A stretch of DNA of 64,000 nucleotides from Unio delphinus (GCA_029339505.1 JAQISU010000123.1:310001-374000), one strand, 5' to 3'. Shown: positions 42,097-56,909, numbered from the stretch's first letter. Notes: a model not told the origin generated them from the letters alone. Made by a program: numbers and translations.

Positions 42097-44647
42097 CTGG
42101 GTTTACTGCTCTACTTAAAGATAACACATAACACTGATGGCCAAAGTCTTATCAACATCAAGCTGCATATCAAATTTGGATAAAATCCAAGAAGAACTAG
42201 AACTAATAGTGATGAAAACATGAGGATCCGCCTCTGTAATCTGTAAAAGAACTTCTGCTGATAAATCCATGTTTGGGGAAAAGGGCATTTAGGAGTCTTA
42301 AGTCTTCCAACCTGTGATGTGAAATGCAGTAAATCCAGCTCATTCAATCTCATCAATTTGATTGTGGCACTACAACTCTGACTCAACTGCAATATTCATT
42401 AGTAACTTATTTATTATTTGTTGGTTTTTCTTAATGATTATATAATGCATAGCTAGTATTTTCCTATCAGTGTTGATTAAATTATGATCACTATTAGTAG
42501 TAAACATGTTTTTTTTCTCAATCTGAGTTAAAGTTAGTCCTGATTCTGACCTTAGAATGTTCCATAATGGAAATTTCCTATTAGTAGACAGTATTTTTCA
42601 GAAAAAGGTAACTGCAACCTAAGTTTAGTAAAGGGGTATATAGTCTTGAGGTCATTAGTATTACTCATTCTGGCCTCAACATCTGAAGCAGAATCAGTCT
42701 TCTTCTTGTTTTCAGTTTTTGATCTTGATTTCTTTATTAAAATTATTTTTCACTGGAACTATAAAGTGCTCAATAATATTATTGGACTAAAAATACGGGA
42801 ATTACATCGAATTCATAGAGAACATTTTGAAGTATATTATGTTACATTAAAAAATCCTTATCACATCACCACACTCCAGGCCATTGGTACACATTGGGCA
42901 TACAGGCTTATCAATGCATTCAATACTGGAATTAATTTAGAATACCACAGGAATTCACATTACTGTATTTAAAAAATATAATAATTTAAAAGATTTTTTA
43001 CTTTGTATTGCAGGTTTTCAATCTTTTCATTGACTTAGTACAAGACCAAAGAATCTTAACAGCTAAAAGCAAAATTAGATGGACTGAAAATCAGGGGCTA
43101 TAACTCTTCCAAATGGTGATGTGGAACACTTGAAATTTAACTCATTCAAGTTGTCATGTATTGTCTGTATAAAAATGCATGCCAAATTTGAAATGTATTA
43201 TAATGTGAAACACTTAAAATTAATTTACTCAATGTCACATCAATATAAAGCAATATGCCAAATTTGGCCAAAATGCAATAAAGCTTGGTCAAAGTATGCT
43301 GTGAAAATCAGTTACAAGAACAGGCAATCAGGGGCCAGAACTCATGCAAATGATAATACAGAATGGTGGAAGTCAAAATCATTTCAACTGTCATCAACCT
43401 GTAACTACATGCCAAATCTGGTTGAAATCCGACAAACGTTTGTGAAATGATATAAAAATAGTGGCCTCTATATATAAGAAGATACTTGAGTGTAAAATAC
43501 AGTTAGTGAACCAGGATAAAGTATCTGGTTCACCTCTGATGAATATGCTGTTTGTGCCTGACTGGCATATGTAGAACAAGTGCTGCCTTCAATTTCCTGT
43601 TATGTAATGTAACATATTCCAGTCTCAGCCTAAAGTTACACATACAAGCAAGATTCCCTAAACTGCAAATAATAAAAAGCATGGGACACAAATTATACAT
43701 CAGAGATTACAGCTTTTGTTGGATTGGACAACCAATTATGAATAGTTCCTTGGTATTTCTCAAAACAAAATCGTTATAGATCTACTAAGATATTATGGTT
43801 CTTAGGAATTTTTTCAAAATGGGTTAAATCAAAAAAAAAATTTGCAATGGTTTTTTTCAAAATGTTAATTTTAAATTTCAATTGGTAGTTTGTTGTTTTA
43901 TGATTCAAACAAATGTGCTTATTATATAGTAGGTTCCTATCCTTTTTCAGCCATTCCTTGTATCGTTCTTGTTCAAGCCAGATATTGTTGAAAGAACAAA
44001 GACCTGGCATTTTAAACAATAGGTGAAACTAAACTGAAGATGTAAATCAACTGAACAAATTTTAAATTCTCGCACATGTGTTACTTTCATGCACTTTCTA
44101 CATAGTCAATTAGTGTAATGAAAATTTGATTGAACAAAACTGATGGACTCGTCTAATCAAATTGAATGATTCATCAAAATATCGAAGCCAGGAAAACGGA
44201 CTACATTTGAATCTAACGACCATAGGCAATTTTATTTGTGACTTCCTTTGCTAAAGGGTGTAACAAGCTTGCTTTGATGAAGAGTGCAAGTGTTATTGAA
44301 GTTGCCGCCAACTTGGGATAGCCTAACAAATGCTTGTTAGTTATTACGACTGCAATGAAACTGAACTGGTCATGAAAAGAAAGAAACCAGAACAACTCAA
44401 CTACATACAAATCTAACAACATGAACAATTTTATATTTGTGATTATGGAAAGAAACTTAAATCTGTGGTTTTATTTAAATTTTTTAAAGACTTTTAAAGA
44501 CCTCAGGTTAATCTGCTTGATTTTCCCAAATTTGGAAGGCCTTTTTAAATGCTACCTCATTTTTCCCAAGCTCTCAAAGACTTTCAAAGACGATATGAAC
44601 CTTGGATTATAGGAGGGGAGAGGAGAGTTGTTCATGTTGTTTGGTTT

Positions 44648-44845
44648 AACTCCTTTTTTCAGTGCAAGAGAGGCTATACATGGAGGCCAGTATAAATGGT
44701 GGAGAGAAAAAAAAAGAAGGAAAAACATGGAAATAACTACCGACCCGCGAGAAACTACTGGCAAGCTTTCTCACAATCCCATATTAGCTGAATCCAAGAC
44801 TCGAACTCGTGCAGAGGTGAGTTGGCAGTGATCCATAACAGTAAA
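44648..44845 (+). repeat. Dispersed repeat copy (family of 60.6 kb)
   Basis: It shares with 60608-60850: TATACATGG.GGCCAGTAT, TGGTGGAG, CTACTGGCAAGCTTTCTCAC and a final GGCAGTGAT. Orientation is the same. Confidence 0.7.
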
Positions 44846-44942
44846 GGATTTAGATCACTTAAAGCCCACCCAAACACCCCTGGGGTAGGATGGGGGTGGA
44901 GGGGTGTATAAAACTCTGGATAGCCTAGAATGTTAGTCTCAT

Positions 44943-45218
<276 letters not shown>

Positions 45219-46730
45219 TAAATAATTATTATTATAGAAATTTGTTTTTCCACTAGGTGAAACTGATATATTTTTATGCTAATTTTTGTGTCACTGCTCT
45301 TAAACTATGTAACAAAAATAAGCATTGTGATTAAATAAAATCTAATTGTAAATGTCCTATCACAAATCCAAAAGTACAGTTCTCCATCTTTATGTGGTAT
45401 AATGAAATTGATTAAAATTGCTGCATGTAATAGTGTGTTGTGTGCAGCAACAAATGCGATTTTAGGGTAAATAACACCACTGCATTATATCTAGAATCAC
45501 ATCAAAGGAATGTATTTTATAATGGCGAAGAGCTGTATTGAATGCTCCAAATAAATTCCAAGTCCTGAATGTCCTGTTACACCACAATAACATAATCCAG
45601 AATGTATTTCAGTAAGTTCTCAATGATCCCAAAGTAACGTTTAAGTCCAAAAAGTCAATGAACACTTTGTAATTCCAATGAATAAATTAAATAAATAATT
45701 CCTCAAAAATTATCTCGAAACACAACTGTAAATGACTCCAAAACCTGATCTTAAAACAGGAATGAATAATTTGTTTACCAAACATCTATTTCTAATTGTT
45801 TCATTTAAGTCACAAAATAATGGTCTGGAAAACTAATAATTTCCATACAAATTTCCATCAACAGTTGAACTACTTAAATCAGGACAAAGTGATGTATTCA
45901 TTTTATTATTCCAAATTACAAACATGACAAAAGTCTGGTATGCAGACACTTTTCACTACATTCGAACATGGACAAAAGAGACGCACACAAAATAAATGAA
46001 ATATAAAAAATATTTTATGGCAGTGTCGACAGTTGCCATTGCCATGATTTCTGCAGAACAAATGTTGAAGTCAAGACTTTAGTAGAGATTGATAAAGTAA
46101 TTATTTAAAAGGGGGGGGGGGAACAAATGCCTGATCTTCCTTGGAATTTTATTGTTTAAAAAAAGCACTATGCCATTTCTTTCTGTTCACTTGAAACAAT
46201 TTTTGCTTCGTGTAATGAATGTACAAATGAAAATTCCCCAGTTGGAAACAAAATAATCTGACCACACCGATTAAATGAGCCTGTCATTTACAATACACAT
46301 GCAGTCAAATTAAAAGTGATTGTCATCTGGAACTTAATTGTTCATACCTTAAGATTAATTTACATGTTTAAACAATAGGATAAATTTACAGTTCAGGAGA
46401 AGCTCAACAAATTGTGAAGTCAAGTATACGAGTTTGTTTAGATTATTCTGAATAAAGTTGAAGTGTAAACTTGTTGCAAATGAATCTCATTGTCAATCAC
46501 TCCTGACATCTGTCTTTCCATGAGTAATTTTCATTCATTAATTGTTCAAATGTCCTCAGTTTTGTCAATTAAACCTCCAGTGGTGGAACTGCCATTGACG
46601 AGTCTGCTTTAAAACAGTAGTGATCTGTATTTATTGTTGCCTTGCAGAGCGGAAGTGGAGGGAATTAAGTCTCCATTGCAATGTGTGGGGGTTTTGATAA
46701 ATTGCATGAGCTGTATTGTATCTTGTCTGC

Positions 46731-46802
46731 TTCGGTGGCCTAAACGGTTAAAGTATCAGCCTCAGATGTGGGTGGTTGCAGATTTTAACCCTGGCTAAGT
46801 CA
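46731..46802 (+). repeat. SINE head fragment
   Basis: TTCGGTGGCCTAAACGGTTA and a degenerate B box (GCAGATTTTAACCC) match the SINE heads elsewhere. The body is missing or too diverged. Confidence 0.55.
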
Positions 46803-47332
46803 CGGACAAAATTAAAGGACATTGGAGATGAGAAAGTTCAGCTGGCAAAACTCTTGAAGCAAACAAGATATATGCTTTTCTGATCACTTAAAGTGCATTA
46901 TGTGTAACACAGCATCTAGTAAGTAGTTCTCATCATTGCTTTGAAATTCTCTGCCCCAATATTCTTCTAGAGATTGCAATACAATGTCCCTGCCTTTGGG
47001 ATCCTAAATGCAACACTACACATCATTATGATCTGCATCATTTGTACAAAATTTGAAGTCTTCTGTACCAAAATGCTTTCTTTGAAAATTGACTCAATTT
47101 TATTAAGCAGTTTAAAAATGAAGCCATTAAAAGAGTTTCTAAATTTATTTTATTCATTAGTTTAAAAATTAATTGTTGGCATAAGAAACACACTCTGAAT
47201 GAAAAATATAGTATGCAATAGATGCAACTGACAATTCACCACCCAAAAATAGGAAAACCATCAACTTGAGAAAGCATAACCTATAAATTGGCTCACCAAA
47301 ATAAAATATAGAGATGAAAAACATTGCCATAC

Positions 47333-47381
47333 CTGATGGACATCTGCTAGGACTAGGTACAGTTATATTGTCTGGAATACC
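47333..47381 (-). CDS. Internal exon of the zinc-finger gene (candidate)
   Basis: Minus strand: acceptor (ttatttacAG) before, donor (CAG|GTATGG) after, 49 nt encoding GIPDNITVPSPSRCPS plus one nucleotide. It starts in phase 0 and ends in phase 1, exactly what the exons at 54267 (ends phase 0) and 29268 (begins phase 1) require. Support is from signals and phase only. Confidence 0.65.
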
Positions 47382-47679
47382 CTGTAAATAATTGAATACA
47401 TCATAAAAATCATTGAATTTCACTAAAAATTCATGTTGCAAATGGAAAAAATACTATATGCACAAAAAAGACGTGCTTGCCAAATAAACATACAATATAA
47501 AATGCAAAACTAGTCAAGCTTTCAATCATATTATTTATAAACCAGTTTGGGGCATCTTAAGATGGAATTTAGCATTAATAATACACAGAGATGTTAAACT
47601 AAATAATAGTTATTATTAACTTTTAAAAATGAACATAAACCACAAGTCACCCATTATAAATAAAATACTATTACTATTA

Positions 47680-47706
47680 GTAGTAGTAGTAGTAGTAGTA
47701 GTAGTA
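47680..47706. repeat. (GTA)n microsatellite
   Basis: Nine or so AGT/GTA units in a row. Confidence 0.95.
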
Positions 47707-48399
47707 TCAAAAAACCTCACTAATGCATTCAATTATATTTAAATGAAATTAAAGCTGCATTTCTTCCAGTAATGTTTCTTTTTGTGGGTAAACAGTTTTC
47801 TTACTGGTGGGGACTTTAATTGTGCATTCCTTACTTGTCACTATTGTGCAGCTTTACATTTTTGTGTTGAAAAACCATACTCTTTTCTATGTCAATACAT
47901 CCTCTCACAGGCTGGAGAATTAACAGTATAGTGCAATTCAATCCTAGCATCTCACATGGTACATGCCCTTTTTTATTCCCCACCAACAATTGCACCAAAA
48001 CATTACAGCAGAGTGGGAAGAGGGCTTTCAGCAATAGCAGTAAGTAATGCATGATTAAAATAAGTTCCTACCCTCCTAAAACTACATATTAATAGCTGCA
48101 ATAACTTTCCCATCACTATTGCATGACTGAATTTGTCAGTAAGGTGGGCAGGCTGATGGCCCCATTAAAGTGATGAAAAGCAGAAAATAGCATGTATTCA
48201 CCTTCAAAGGAAAGGTCCCTGTTACATAATATCTGAATCGGTATACCACAAAGATGGGTACCACAGAAAAAAATGCCTGCACTTTGTTGTGCCAACAAAT
48301 AAAGGTAAAATGACAGGAACTGAAAAGGTAGTGAGAATGTCAACATGATACTTTCATGCCATCCTCCACAGAGAGGGTAAGGTATGCCCATGAGGCATC

Positions 48400-51130
48400 A
48401 ATGGCTTGAGCCTAATGGGTTTTTAGTTTCAGAACAGAATGGTCAACAAGGGATTGAAACTCTTTCAATCAGTGGTGGTGATAAACCATTACTAGTAGCT
48501 GATGTGTGTACAAATCTCTCAAGAGGAAGGGAAAGATATTTCCTACCCTTTGATTGACCTTTAGAGGCCTCAAGATAGAAACAGAGGGCACTTGTTAGGC
48601 ATATGTGTTGATCTGAATCATCTCCATTACAGACTCAACTGAGACTGGGGATCTCTGTAAGTAGTGGAGCTACCAAAGTTAACCGAGTTTTAGCTAAAAA
48701 ATCCCAATTCACAAACTAGAGAAACAGAAACAAACTTGCATTTAATTGGAGATAGCTAGTATCAATATAACATCACAAACTCGCCTCATCTTCTCATTGA
48801 TGCTAAGGCAAGTAAAAGCAAAGCCTCGAGTGGCAAGTCATTAAGAAGCCCTGCCTCAGTGGTTCTTAAAGGGCTTGGGGTAAAAACCATAAAACATAAA
48901 AGATTTTATCTGGGCAAAAAAGAGCATGTGACAGGTCTTTGCTGCTCAAAAATACTTATTTGACTGGTATGGTGTGTATCTTATCAATTGTCAAGCCCAA
49001 GGAGAATTTAAGTGTTGGAAGTTGCAGCTTAACAGCCATAGAAAGTAGATACTGAAAACATGTTTTTGCCAAACAGGAACAAAAGGAAATCTTCAACAGA
49101 AGATACAGAAAAAGTTATGATCAACATGTTTCCTACTGCACCAATCATTGAAGATCCTCCACCCAGCATCATACATTTCATATGTACGGTTTTGGTTAGG
49201 CCTTAATGATGCAACTGGCAACTTGACCCAAAGAGTTTACTTGAGAAGAGTCAAGAGTGAAGGTGGAGAATCTGGGCTGCTATGGAGGGGTCCTCAGTAC
49301 TGCAACAGAAGATCCCACTAGAGAGGTAGAAAACCGAGTTGATTGATCAATGCATCTAGAATATCACTGAACCATAATTGCTGAGGGCAATGAAAATTAC
49401 CTGTGCAATGGAAGTTCTTACTTTTGCAGAACCCGAGGTAGCAATTGGGAGGGTGAGATGATGTATGTGAATAGCTGGTCCCATTGGAAGAGGAAAGCAT
49501 CCATAGTAGATGCTCCTTGGTTCAGGACTGTAGAAGAGTTAAAGAAAGTCGGTTGTTGAACTTGGTCAAAGATCCCTCCTGTGAGTTAGAGAACTGGATA
49601 AATCAATCAACAGATCTAGAAGATCATTCAACCATGATCTATGGCACCACGATGGGGTGATGAGAATGACTTGTGCAGTGGAATTTTTGCAGAACTCAAG
49701 GTGGCCTTTCTTGGTAACCAGAAAGCATAATGAAATGAATGCAGTAGACTGATCATTCAGGACCTTTTCAACTACACATTTCTGTAACATTGGCCTGCAC
49801 CTTTTACCAAATTGGATTCTTGATTAAACTGTGAAAAGAAGCCTAGGCCAGCACCCACAGGGATATTTTAGACACTGATGGGCTAGAAGCAGTTTGAAGA
49901 ATCAATGCTGATGATTCTGCACATTTTGAGAAGCCATGGAAGCCATGGTAGGGAAGAATTTGCTAAATATAGTCTTGGCTTCCAATAGAGCAGATTATAG
50001 AAGGTCTTTATTGTAGTTAAGTAAGACTTTAGTATTCAAATGCAAAGTCCAAGCAAATGTGCAGAAACTGACAATAGTGCTACTGTGACAGAAAGTATTT
50101 ACTTGAATGTCTTGTCCATAGCTTCCATCACACAATGTTAAGTATTTGGATTCACTGAGACTTCTCTCACAAGATAAACAAATTAACTGCAAAATGTTAG
50201 CATGTAAAGCAATTGTAATGACTAACTGGACTTTGTTCCATGGCTTCAATTGCCTTGAAGGAAGGCATAACCTCGCGCACTCTGGCCAAACTGGCATCCA
50301 ACTGGGGAGGTACAGTAGCCCAGTTTGGGGAATGTACTTGGTAACTGGCAGTAGAGACTAGGGGTCTTAAACGCTGAGAGAGGGGCCATCCTTAACATTA
50401 CCAAGCAACATATTGAGCTGCTTGAGATCATCTGAGATTTCCTCAGTTGTTGAGAAATGAGGATGAAATAAGAGGTCTGGTTTCGGACGCATCTGAAATA
50501 TTTTCCAAAATGGAAAGGATCATCAACAGCTGTGCAACAGGTGGTTTTGGGCAAAAGTCTGGAGATAAGAAGCATTAAACAATATTTACCACCTTAACAA
50601 GGACCAGACCCACTCATCTAACAAAGAAGAAGAGTATCTGATAGGAGGCATAAGTGGCACTGCTTCCAGCTCAAACTCAATGGAGTCTACAAGGATTGAG
50701 GTCATCATCATTGTCTAGTGTATGCCAAACCTGAGAGTAAGTGGGCATCACTACGCCTCCTGGTTGTGGTAGAGGCATAGCAGCACCATGCCCCACAGTT
50801 TGTAATTCAAGGTGGTAAGGTAGTTTTGATACAAGTTGCAGAAGGGAGATGATATTACCTGTTTGCCCTGGATGATGCAGCACCTCTAACTTTCTGGGCT
50901 AATGCCACCTGGTGAGGTGATCTCAAGACACAAGCATCACCTCTATTGTGAGAGTAGGATCCAGGGGACCATAAAGGACTAAGGCGTCTGTGGTGGAGGG
51001 CCCTACTTCCTGTAAAGATTCGTTATGATAATTGGGAATGGGGTACCAGATACCAATCTGATCCACGTCCACAGACTTCCCCCTATGGGCAGAATGCAAA
51101 ATCCCTAAAGGGGCAAACAGCATGGTAACC
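48400..51130 (-). mobile_element. Decayed DIRS-like retrotransposon remnants
   Basis: Minus-strand fragments match DIRS-type pol. One is an RNase H-like piece (GQDIQVNTFCHSSTIVSF, about 50.1 kb). Another is the linker before the tyrosine recombinase (AQVILITPSWCHRSW, DLLDLLIDLSSSLTHRRDL, about 49.57-49.7 kb). A second, diverged copy of the latter (LWFSDILDALINQLGF) is at about 49.32-49.4 kb. Frames are full of stops. It lies in an inferred intron of the zinc-finger gene. The outer limits are approximate. Confidence 0.55.
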
Positions 51131-51819
51131 TAAGATTTCCTTTCAGAAACCAAATTCTTAAGGAGAACGAGGGTTATGGGAATGTAAATAGTATAACATG
51201 TACATACATAAATAATATCTATTGAAGGAAGACTGAAATGCAGTGAAGCACTAGCAACATTAGAATCGTATTCTTCTTCACTGATTCAACCCAATGAACA
51301 GTATCCCAATACACCTGGCTGGGATAAACTACACATATTTATAATTATTCTTCTAAAGAATCAAATCATAAACATCAATATTCTTCCAGCAGAGTCCCAG
51401 TCTAGTGCAATATAGAAAGAATTCCTCTCGATGTTGGGCTTTAAAATTAGCAATCAAGGTCATTGCTTCACAGAAATGTAAAGCAATTGTGATGACTAAC
51501 TGGACTTTGTTCCACAGCTTCAACTTCCCTGAAGTTTAATTCTCCTCTTGTTTTACAAAAGTTTTTTTGCCACAAGTATTAAAATTATTGTCTTGATTTA
51601 AATTGAATTGTCAAAAATCAATCAATAGTTTGGATTCCATATGCAACCTGTCATGATAGCAAGAGCCTTGTGCATTTTGGTTACATATTCAAAGTCCTCT
51701 CATCTTTAACATAATAGGGCATCATAGAAATTTTAACAATTTTATTAAAAGGGAATATTTCCTGTAGCCAGTGCTATGAACTGACCATGCAAAATATATG
51801 TTTAACATGTGAATCCAGA

Positions 51820-53051
51820 TGCATACATGCCCCCTCCCCCAAGAGGTATAAGCGTAACTATTGCTATTATAAGATGCAAAAAAGTGTAATATGGGTGCAA
51901 AAATGTCATTTATATATTACATCCCAGAATAACAGCAAGCACTAACCTGGTTTTGCCGCTAGTCAAAATTCTTGTCACAAAGAGCAAAATCCATATGGAT
52001 TAGAACCAGAATAAAATCACAAAATATACTGAAACATTATTTATATTCAGCACTCACTTTATAAGAAATTTTGCACTATTCTAATGCAGCAGTCATCCAT
52101 TTAAGAATATTCTCAAATTTATGTGAGTGGAATTAAAAAAGATCATACATTATAACCCCTGACGAGGAAAAAGCGTAATCCAGGTGGTCAAAATGCAGAA
52201 TCCAGGCAGAAAAAGCGTAACCCACATATAACATGCTAAAATTTTAATGAACATTGATTTATTTTCCCCTTTCGTCTTTTAACACCCTTTACTGCTTCAA
52301 GTTTTCATATGTAGCACTTTTTAGCTTTAGACACATCGACTAGAATCCATCTGATGACTTTGAGCACCAAATATTAAAATTCTTTCCACATGGCCTGAAT
52401 TTTTTGCCTTTTTCTAATTTAACTGTGAAATTTTTTGAAAGGAGATATTTTTGCTCTAATATACGCATTGACTAAAATAAAATATATGTTTGAGCGCCAA
52501 ATACCTTTAGACTGGTTCTTTACCAAATATGAATCAGAACTAAAAAAATCTGTGATAAAGATTTAAATTAGAAAACCATTCTGTTCTCTCCTCACTAAGC
52601 CATACTGGTACTAAAAATAGAACACAAGGTCAGAAGTTTCTAAAATAGAACATGATACTGTTAGGAAAGTCCACAGACATGCGTACTTTTATACTGTAGT
52701 TACATAGAAGCCATCTTTTCTAAAATATGGTCTGTGGAAAAAAATTGAATGTTAATAAAAACAAGAAAATAAATAATCGAGTTTATGGGAAGGTGGATAT
52801 ACAGAAAAAGCGTAATCCACATATGGTTATGCAGGAGGCATAATTTAGTGGGAAAAAAAAGCGTAATAATTACGCCATAAGCATAATGGTTGGCACATAT
52901 GAAAGATGATAATAAAAATGTCCAAAACAACTTTTAATAATTTTTTAATGAACCCAAAAAAGTGTAATCCTTATATAGGTGAGCTTAAACCTTAATTTGT
53001 AGGAAAAGGCATAATGATAACCCCAAAAGCATAATGGTTAGCATGTATGCA
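51820..53051. mobile_element. Non-autonomous DNA element with GCGTAAT subterminal repeats
   Basis: Inverted ends TGCATACATGC / GCATGTATGCA. Inside both ends, strings like AAAAAGCGTAATCC and GGCATAATG recur many times (e.g. 52170-52230, 52800-52890, 52960-53040), giving long imperfect subterminal inverted repeats. No target duplication could be fixed and no transposase is present, so the superfamily is open. Confidence 0.6.
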
Positions 53052-54266
53052 GTTGCACTTGTATACAGATATTGTAGGGGCATCAAAACACTTGAAATGC
53101 AGTAACCGTAGATGCATCACAACACACAACATCACTTGCACCATAATGAGGTGGTGGCATTCATTATGTGAAAACGGAAAGGGGAATGGGGCACATAATA
53201 TCGGAGTCAGCCAGATGTGAAACGATAACTTGTCACCATTTTGACTAATTTTGGCAAATGTATAAGCAAGGAAATATTTGATATATAATCAATTAGTTTT
53301 CCTCACAGACTAATAAATATGTTCCAATACAAGTCCGCCTTACTAATAAAAAAATGAATGCATGTAATTACTTTAAAGTTTGCTTTCCTGGTATTTTTAA
53401 ATGAATTTCATAACAGAAATGCAGGCGGATAACTTGCTATTTTTGCTGAAGTTGTTATAACTCCTGTATGTAAATCCAGATCACCTAGGCACTTTATATT
53501 AAGCATTATAAACAGTGTGCAAAGCGTTATTGTCACACTGACCAGGATCATAGTTAAATAAAGAAAGCAAAGAGAACAATATGGCAATTTGTTCAAGGTG
53601 TGGGAAATCTGGCCAAAAGACAGAAGACTGACAATAATGAGGACAAAAGGGAACGTGACAAACAATATGATAAAGAAAGTAGGAACCAAACGTTTCTAGA
53701 GAAGTGGAAATGTGGTCGACCATGGCTTAACTTTAACCCTAAGTAAATACCATGTTTTGCAGTGTCTGCAAAGAGCATTTAAAAACGAAAGATGAAAAAA
53801 AAAGCTCATTTGTAGTTGGATGTTCTAATTTACGGACTAATGGATTTTGCTGCAGACAAGTATGTCTTTTGTCCTGTTAGTCTGCTTGACTAGTTAATAA
53901 AAAAGTTAGTTTCGAATCATGCAACTTGTATTCAACCTTATTGCTATAAATTTCTTAGGCTGGTCTTATCATAATACAAAAACTTGTGCAGTAGGTGATC
54001 TCGATCTCTCTCTGTATACATGAACACAGGCTGGAATGTTTATATTTGCATAATTTTTCACACAACAGAATATTTAATACAGCTAACTGATAGTGACACC
54101 ACTAATGTCTTTAAAGAAACATTTTTGGGGGATTTGCCAACAAACAAAATTCTATACCAAATATGAATATACAAAGTCTTGAGTTAATGTAGCTTCAAGT
54201 CACCAAGATTTTGCATGTTTCATAATAAATATATGACCACTGAGATCTATAGCTTGCTATTATTAC
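53052..54266. other. Intronic sequence, no gene seen
   Basis: AT-rich. Minus-strand frames of 60-90 codons at 53.4-53.8 kb lack any domain and I leave them out. A stretch at 53.6-53.75 kb includes CAAGGTGTGGGAAATCTGGC, reminiscent of a retroelement CCHC knuckle in the plus sense, but it is too short to call. Confidence 0.4.
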
Positions 54267-54386
54267 CTGTTTTTTTCGGAAAGGGGCTGCAGTCCTTGAA
54301 GTATGACATATCTGTAACAGCTCTTCTCTTCCCATGTGTTTATAGCAACTCTTCACAATGGTCCTCAAATCCTCTTTTTGATAAAG
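54267..54386 (-). CDS. Internal exon of the zinc-finger gene (candidate)
   Basis: Minus strand: acceptor (aatgtttcAG), 120 nt, donor (CAG|GTAATA). It encodes 40 residues, LYQKEDLRTIVKSCYKHMGR followed by EELLQICHTS and APFRKKQ, in phase 0 at both ends, compatible with the 47333 exon. The conserved-looking helical composition and clean splice sites make it convincing. The promoter and first exons should lie further right, beyond what I can identify. Confidence 0.7.
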
Positions 54387-56909
54387 CTGAAACATTACAT
54401 GAACATTGATAATAACTAAGCAGGCAGACAAAAATTAAATATATTTAATTTTCTTTACGATTTACCTCCCTCGTAAACTGATGTCTTTCATTTACTGGAT
54501 CAACTATCCTTTGCACTGTATTGATAAGAATGCTATATTATGATTCTGCAAAATCATGCTTTAAAAATTTAACACCTCTTCTGAACAATGTGTTGTATGT
54601 ATTCCAACATACATGGCCAAAATACTTTTATCTGTCATGCTGAAATATCATTTGCACAAGCCAAAAATGCACTTGGAAGGAAGTAGTTTGAGGTGTACAT
54701 CTTAGCAGAACATTTTTCCCCAAATAAATACTTATTCTCTGTAAATGTACCATGCAGAGGAGACTTCAAAAGAAGGTTATAATATGTTAAAGATTCTTAA
54801 TATAATTACAATCAACAACAGCCAAGTCAACTGGCATAGGTGTGTTTTGTGGTGTGAAAAAAAGATGATGGTGATCTTTAGTCTTTCCAACAACTACCGT
54901 ATTTACCGCATATGTTGGGACACGAAAAAATAATTAATTTTTTTCGTGTCCCAGAACTTATGGTGAACTTTTTTTAAACCTACATCATGTGTCCCAAGAC
55001 TTAGGAAATGAAAAACATGTTAAATTCCCCAACAACAACAACAACAACAACTGGCCAAACCGCATGTTACAATAAAATAGATAAATAAAATGCGTATTTG
55101 ATAATACAATGAAAGAAACAAGAAACTAACCTTGTACTGTTATCATTTATTCACATTTTTTGTCGACATTAGCATTTTATTAAAGGAAAAATATATCCAC
55201 AAACTCCGTATGAGTAGCGCATGAATCCATAGTGTAATAGCTTTCGTCAGACAACGCAACACATTTAATCATTGATGTGAATATTGAGAAACGAATAATG
55301 TTTAATTGTCCTCAAAGGTTTGAATGTTATGAAAATGAAAACTGGATTCTGCAAAATCACATATGAATGAGATAGAGAAAGAAAGAGTGAGAATTATCAG
55401 CCCCATTGGTCGAAAGCAACTGACATTTACGTGTGATACGGTGTAAGGTACAAAATAACCAAGAGTGTATTATATCCAGGGTAACAATATGACAATATCT
55501 AAAATCATTATTAGAAATACATTCACTGTGAGTACAAATGACAATCTTTTTGATTCCATGGGTTACAAAAAGTATTATTAAAGCAAGTTAATGCTGTATA
55601 TACTATTTACCGAAAAACTCGAAACCAGTTTATATCAATTATGACTGCAGATGGCATATAAATGAAAGCCCATGTGTTGAATAAACACACCTTGTAACAG
55701 CCATAAACTCATTGTTTGAACTTACTGGCAGGATATCAAATACAAAGGTCAATTTATTACAAAGCAAGCCGACTCCAGAAGCTGACATTGGATTCCTATT
55801 AGCGTGGAGATTTTTTAAAACTATGCATGTGTATACAAAGTCGACCGACATAGGGAAGCCAAGGAAAATGACAACACGTCTCGTATTAGGAGTGCAGATA
55901 AACAAACAGTTGTGGATTGTATTGTAAAAGCAGTTGAATCGCTTCAGGACAAGCCAGATCTGATCTGAAAATCGTTTAAAGTTTGTGGGTACAGTCCTAC
56001 CCATTTATCTCGTTATCATCGGGCCCGAGGAAATATTGTCGACAAAGGCGGATGTTGAGATAAGTGTTGGGGGGGGGGGGGGGCTGAAAAAAAGATAACA
56101 TGAAGACAGTATCAGAGTGAAATACACTTGTATATTGACAAATTACATTTTGGCTACCTTTGTGTAATAAAATCCAAATTAAAATATTGCATTGATCACA
56201 TCCTGATATGAAAAATATTACGATATTCAATGTCGGCATTATCACATTATCAAAAAATTTCACAGACCTCTTTGCGAGATGTTCACCCCTTTTACAAGCC
56301 AGATATTTAGTTTCCAGAAACTGTAAATTTAATTTGTGTTTTACCTTGCTGTTGGTAGCCATCGTAAATTTAAATAAAGTTAAAAATGAAACTTTCATAG
56401 CAAAAAAAAAAAACTTGTTTTAATCACTGATCACTTTCAAATGTCTCGGAAACGCATAATCCGTATTTTCACGCAATTTTTATATATGGGATTCAGAAAA
56501 TCACGTATACAGGAGTACTCTCTGTACGCATCAATTTCCTGGATGGCAAATTTAAGGGCTTCGACCACCTATTGATTGGAAAATTGTGTTCATCAATTGA
56601 TCCTTTTAGCTGTGCTGATATTTACAATCAGAAAATTCAGTGGCTGAATGACCAACAGATGTACATGCTGTCATTGTAAGAGTACATCTGAAGAACATGA
56701 CCCACAAGCGAGGCAGCAAGATCAAAGACTTAACTAGCTGAAGAGTGGTGAGAAAATGTGCTGCTATGTTTTTTTTATCTGACCGCGACATCAAAAGCCT
56801 GGCGGCAAGATCAACTAATTGTTTAACAAAGTATGGGTCGGAACTGGCAGTTTGTCGACGTAAATTATTAGAAAACAAAGTACAGTCACTATCTACTGGT
56901 ATGTCTCTC

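Noticed and set aside
42646..42972. 108-codon plus-strand ORF
   Set aside because: No recognisable domain; it lies in AT-rich intronic sequence without coding character.
55639..56004. 121-codon minus-strand ORF within the outer transposon
   Set aside because: No transposase motif could be seen; the overlapping plus frame is equally open, so coding sense is undecided.
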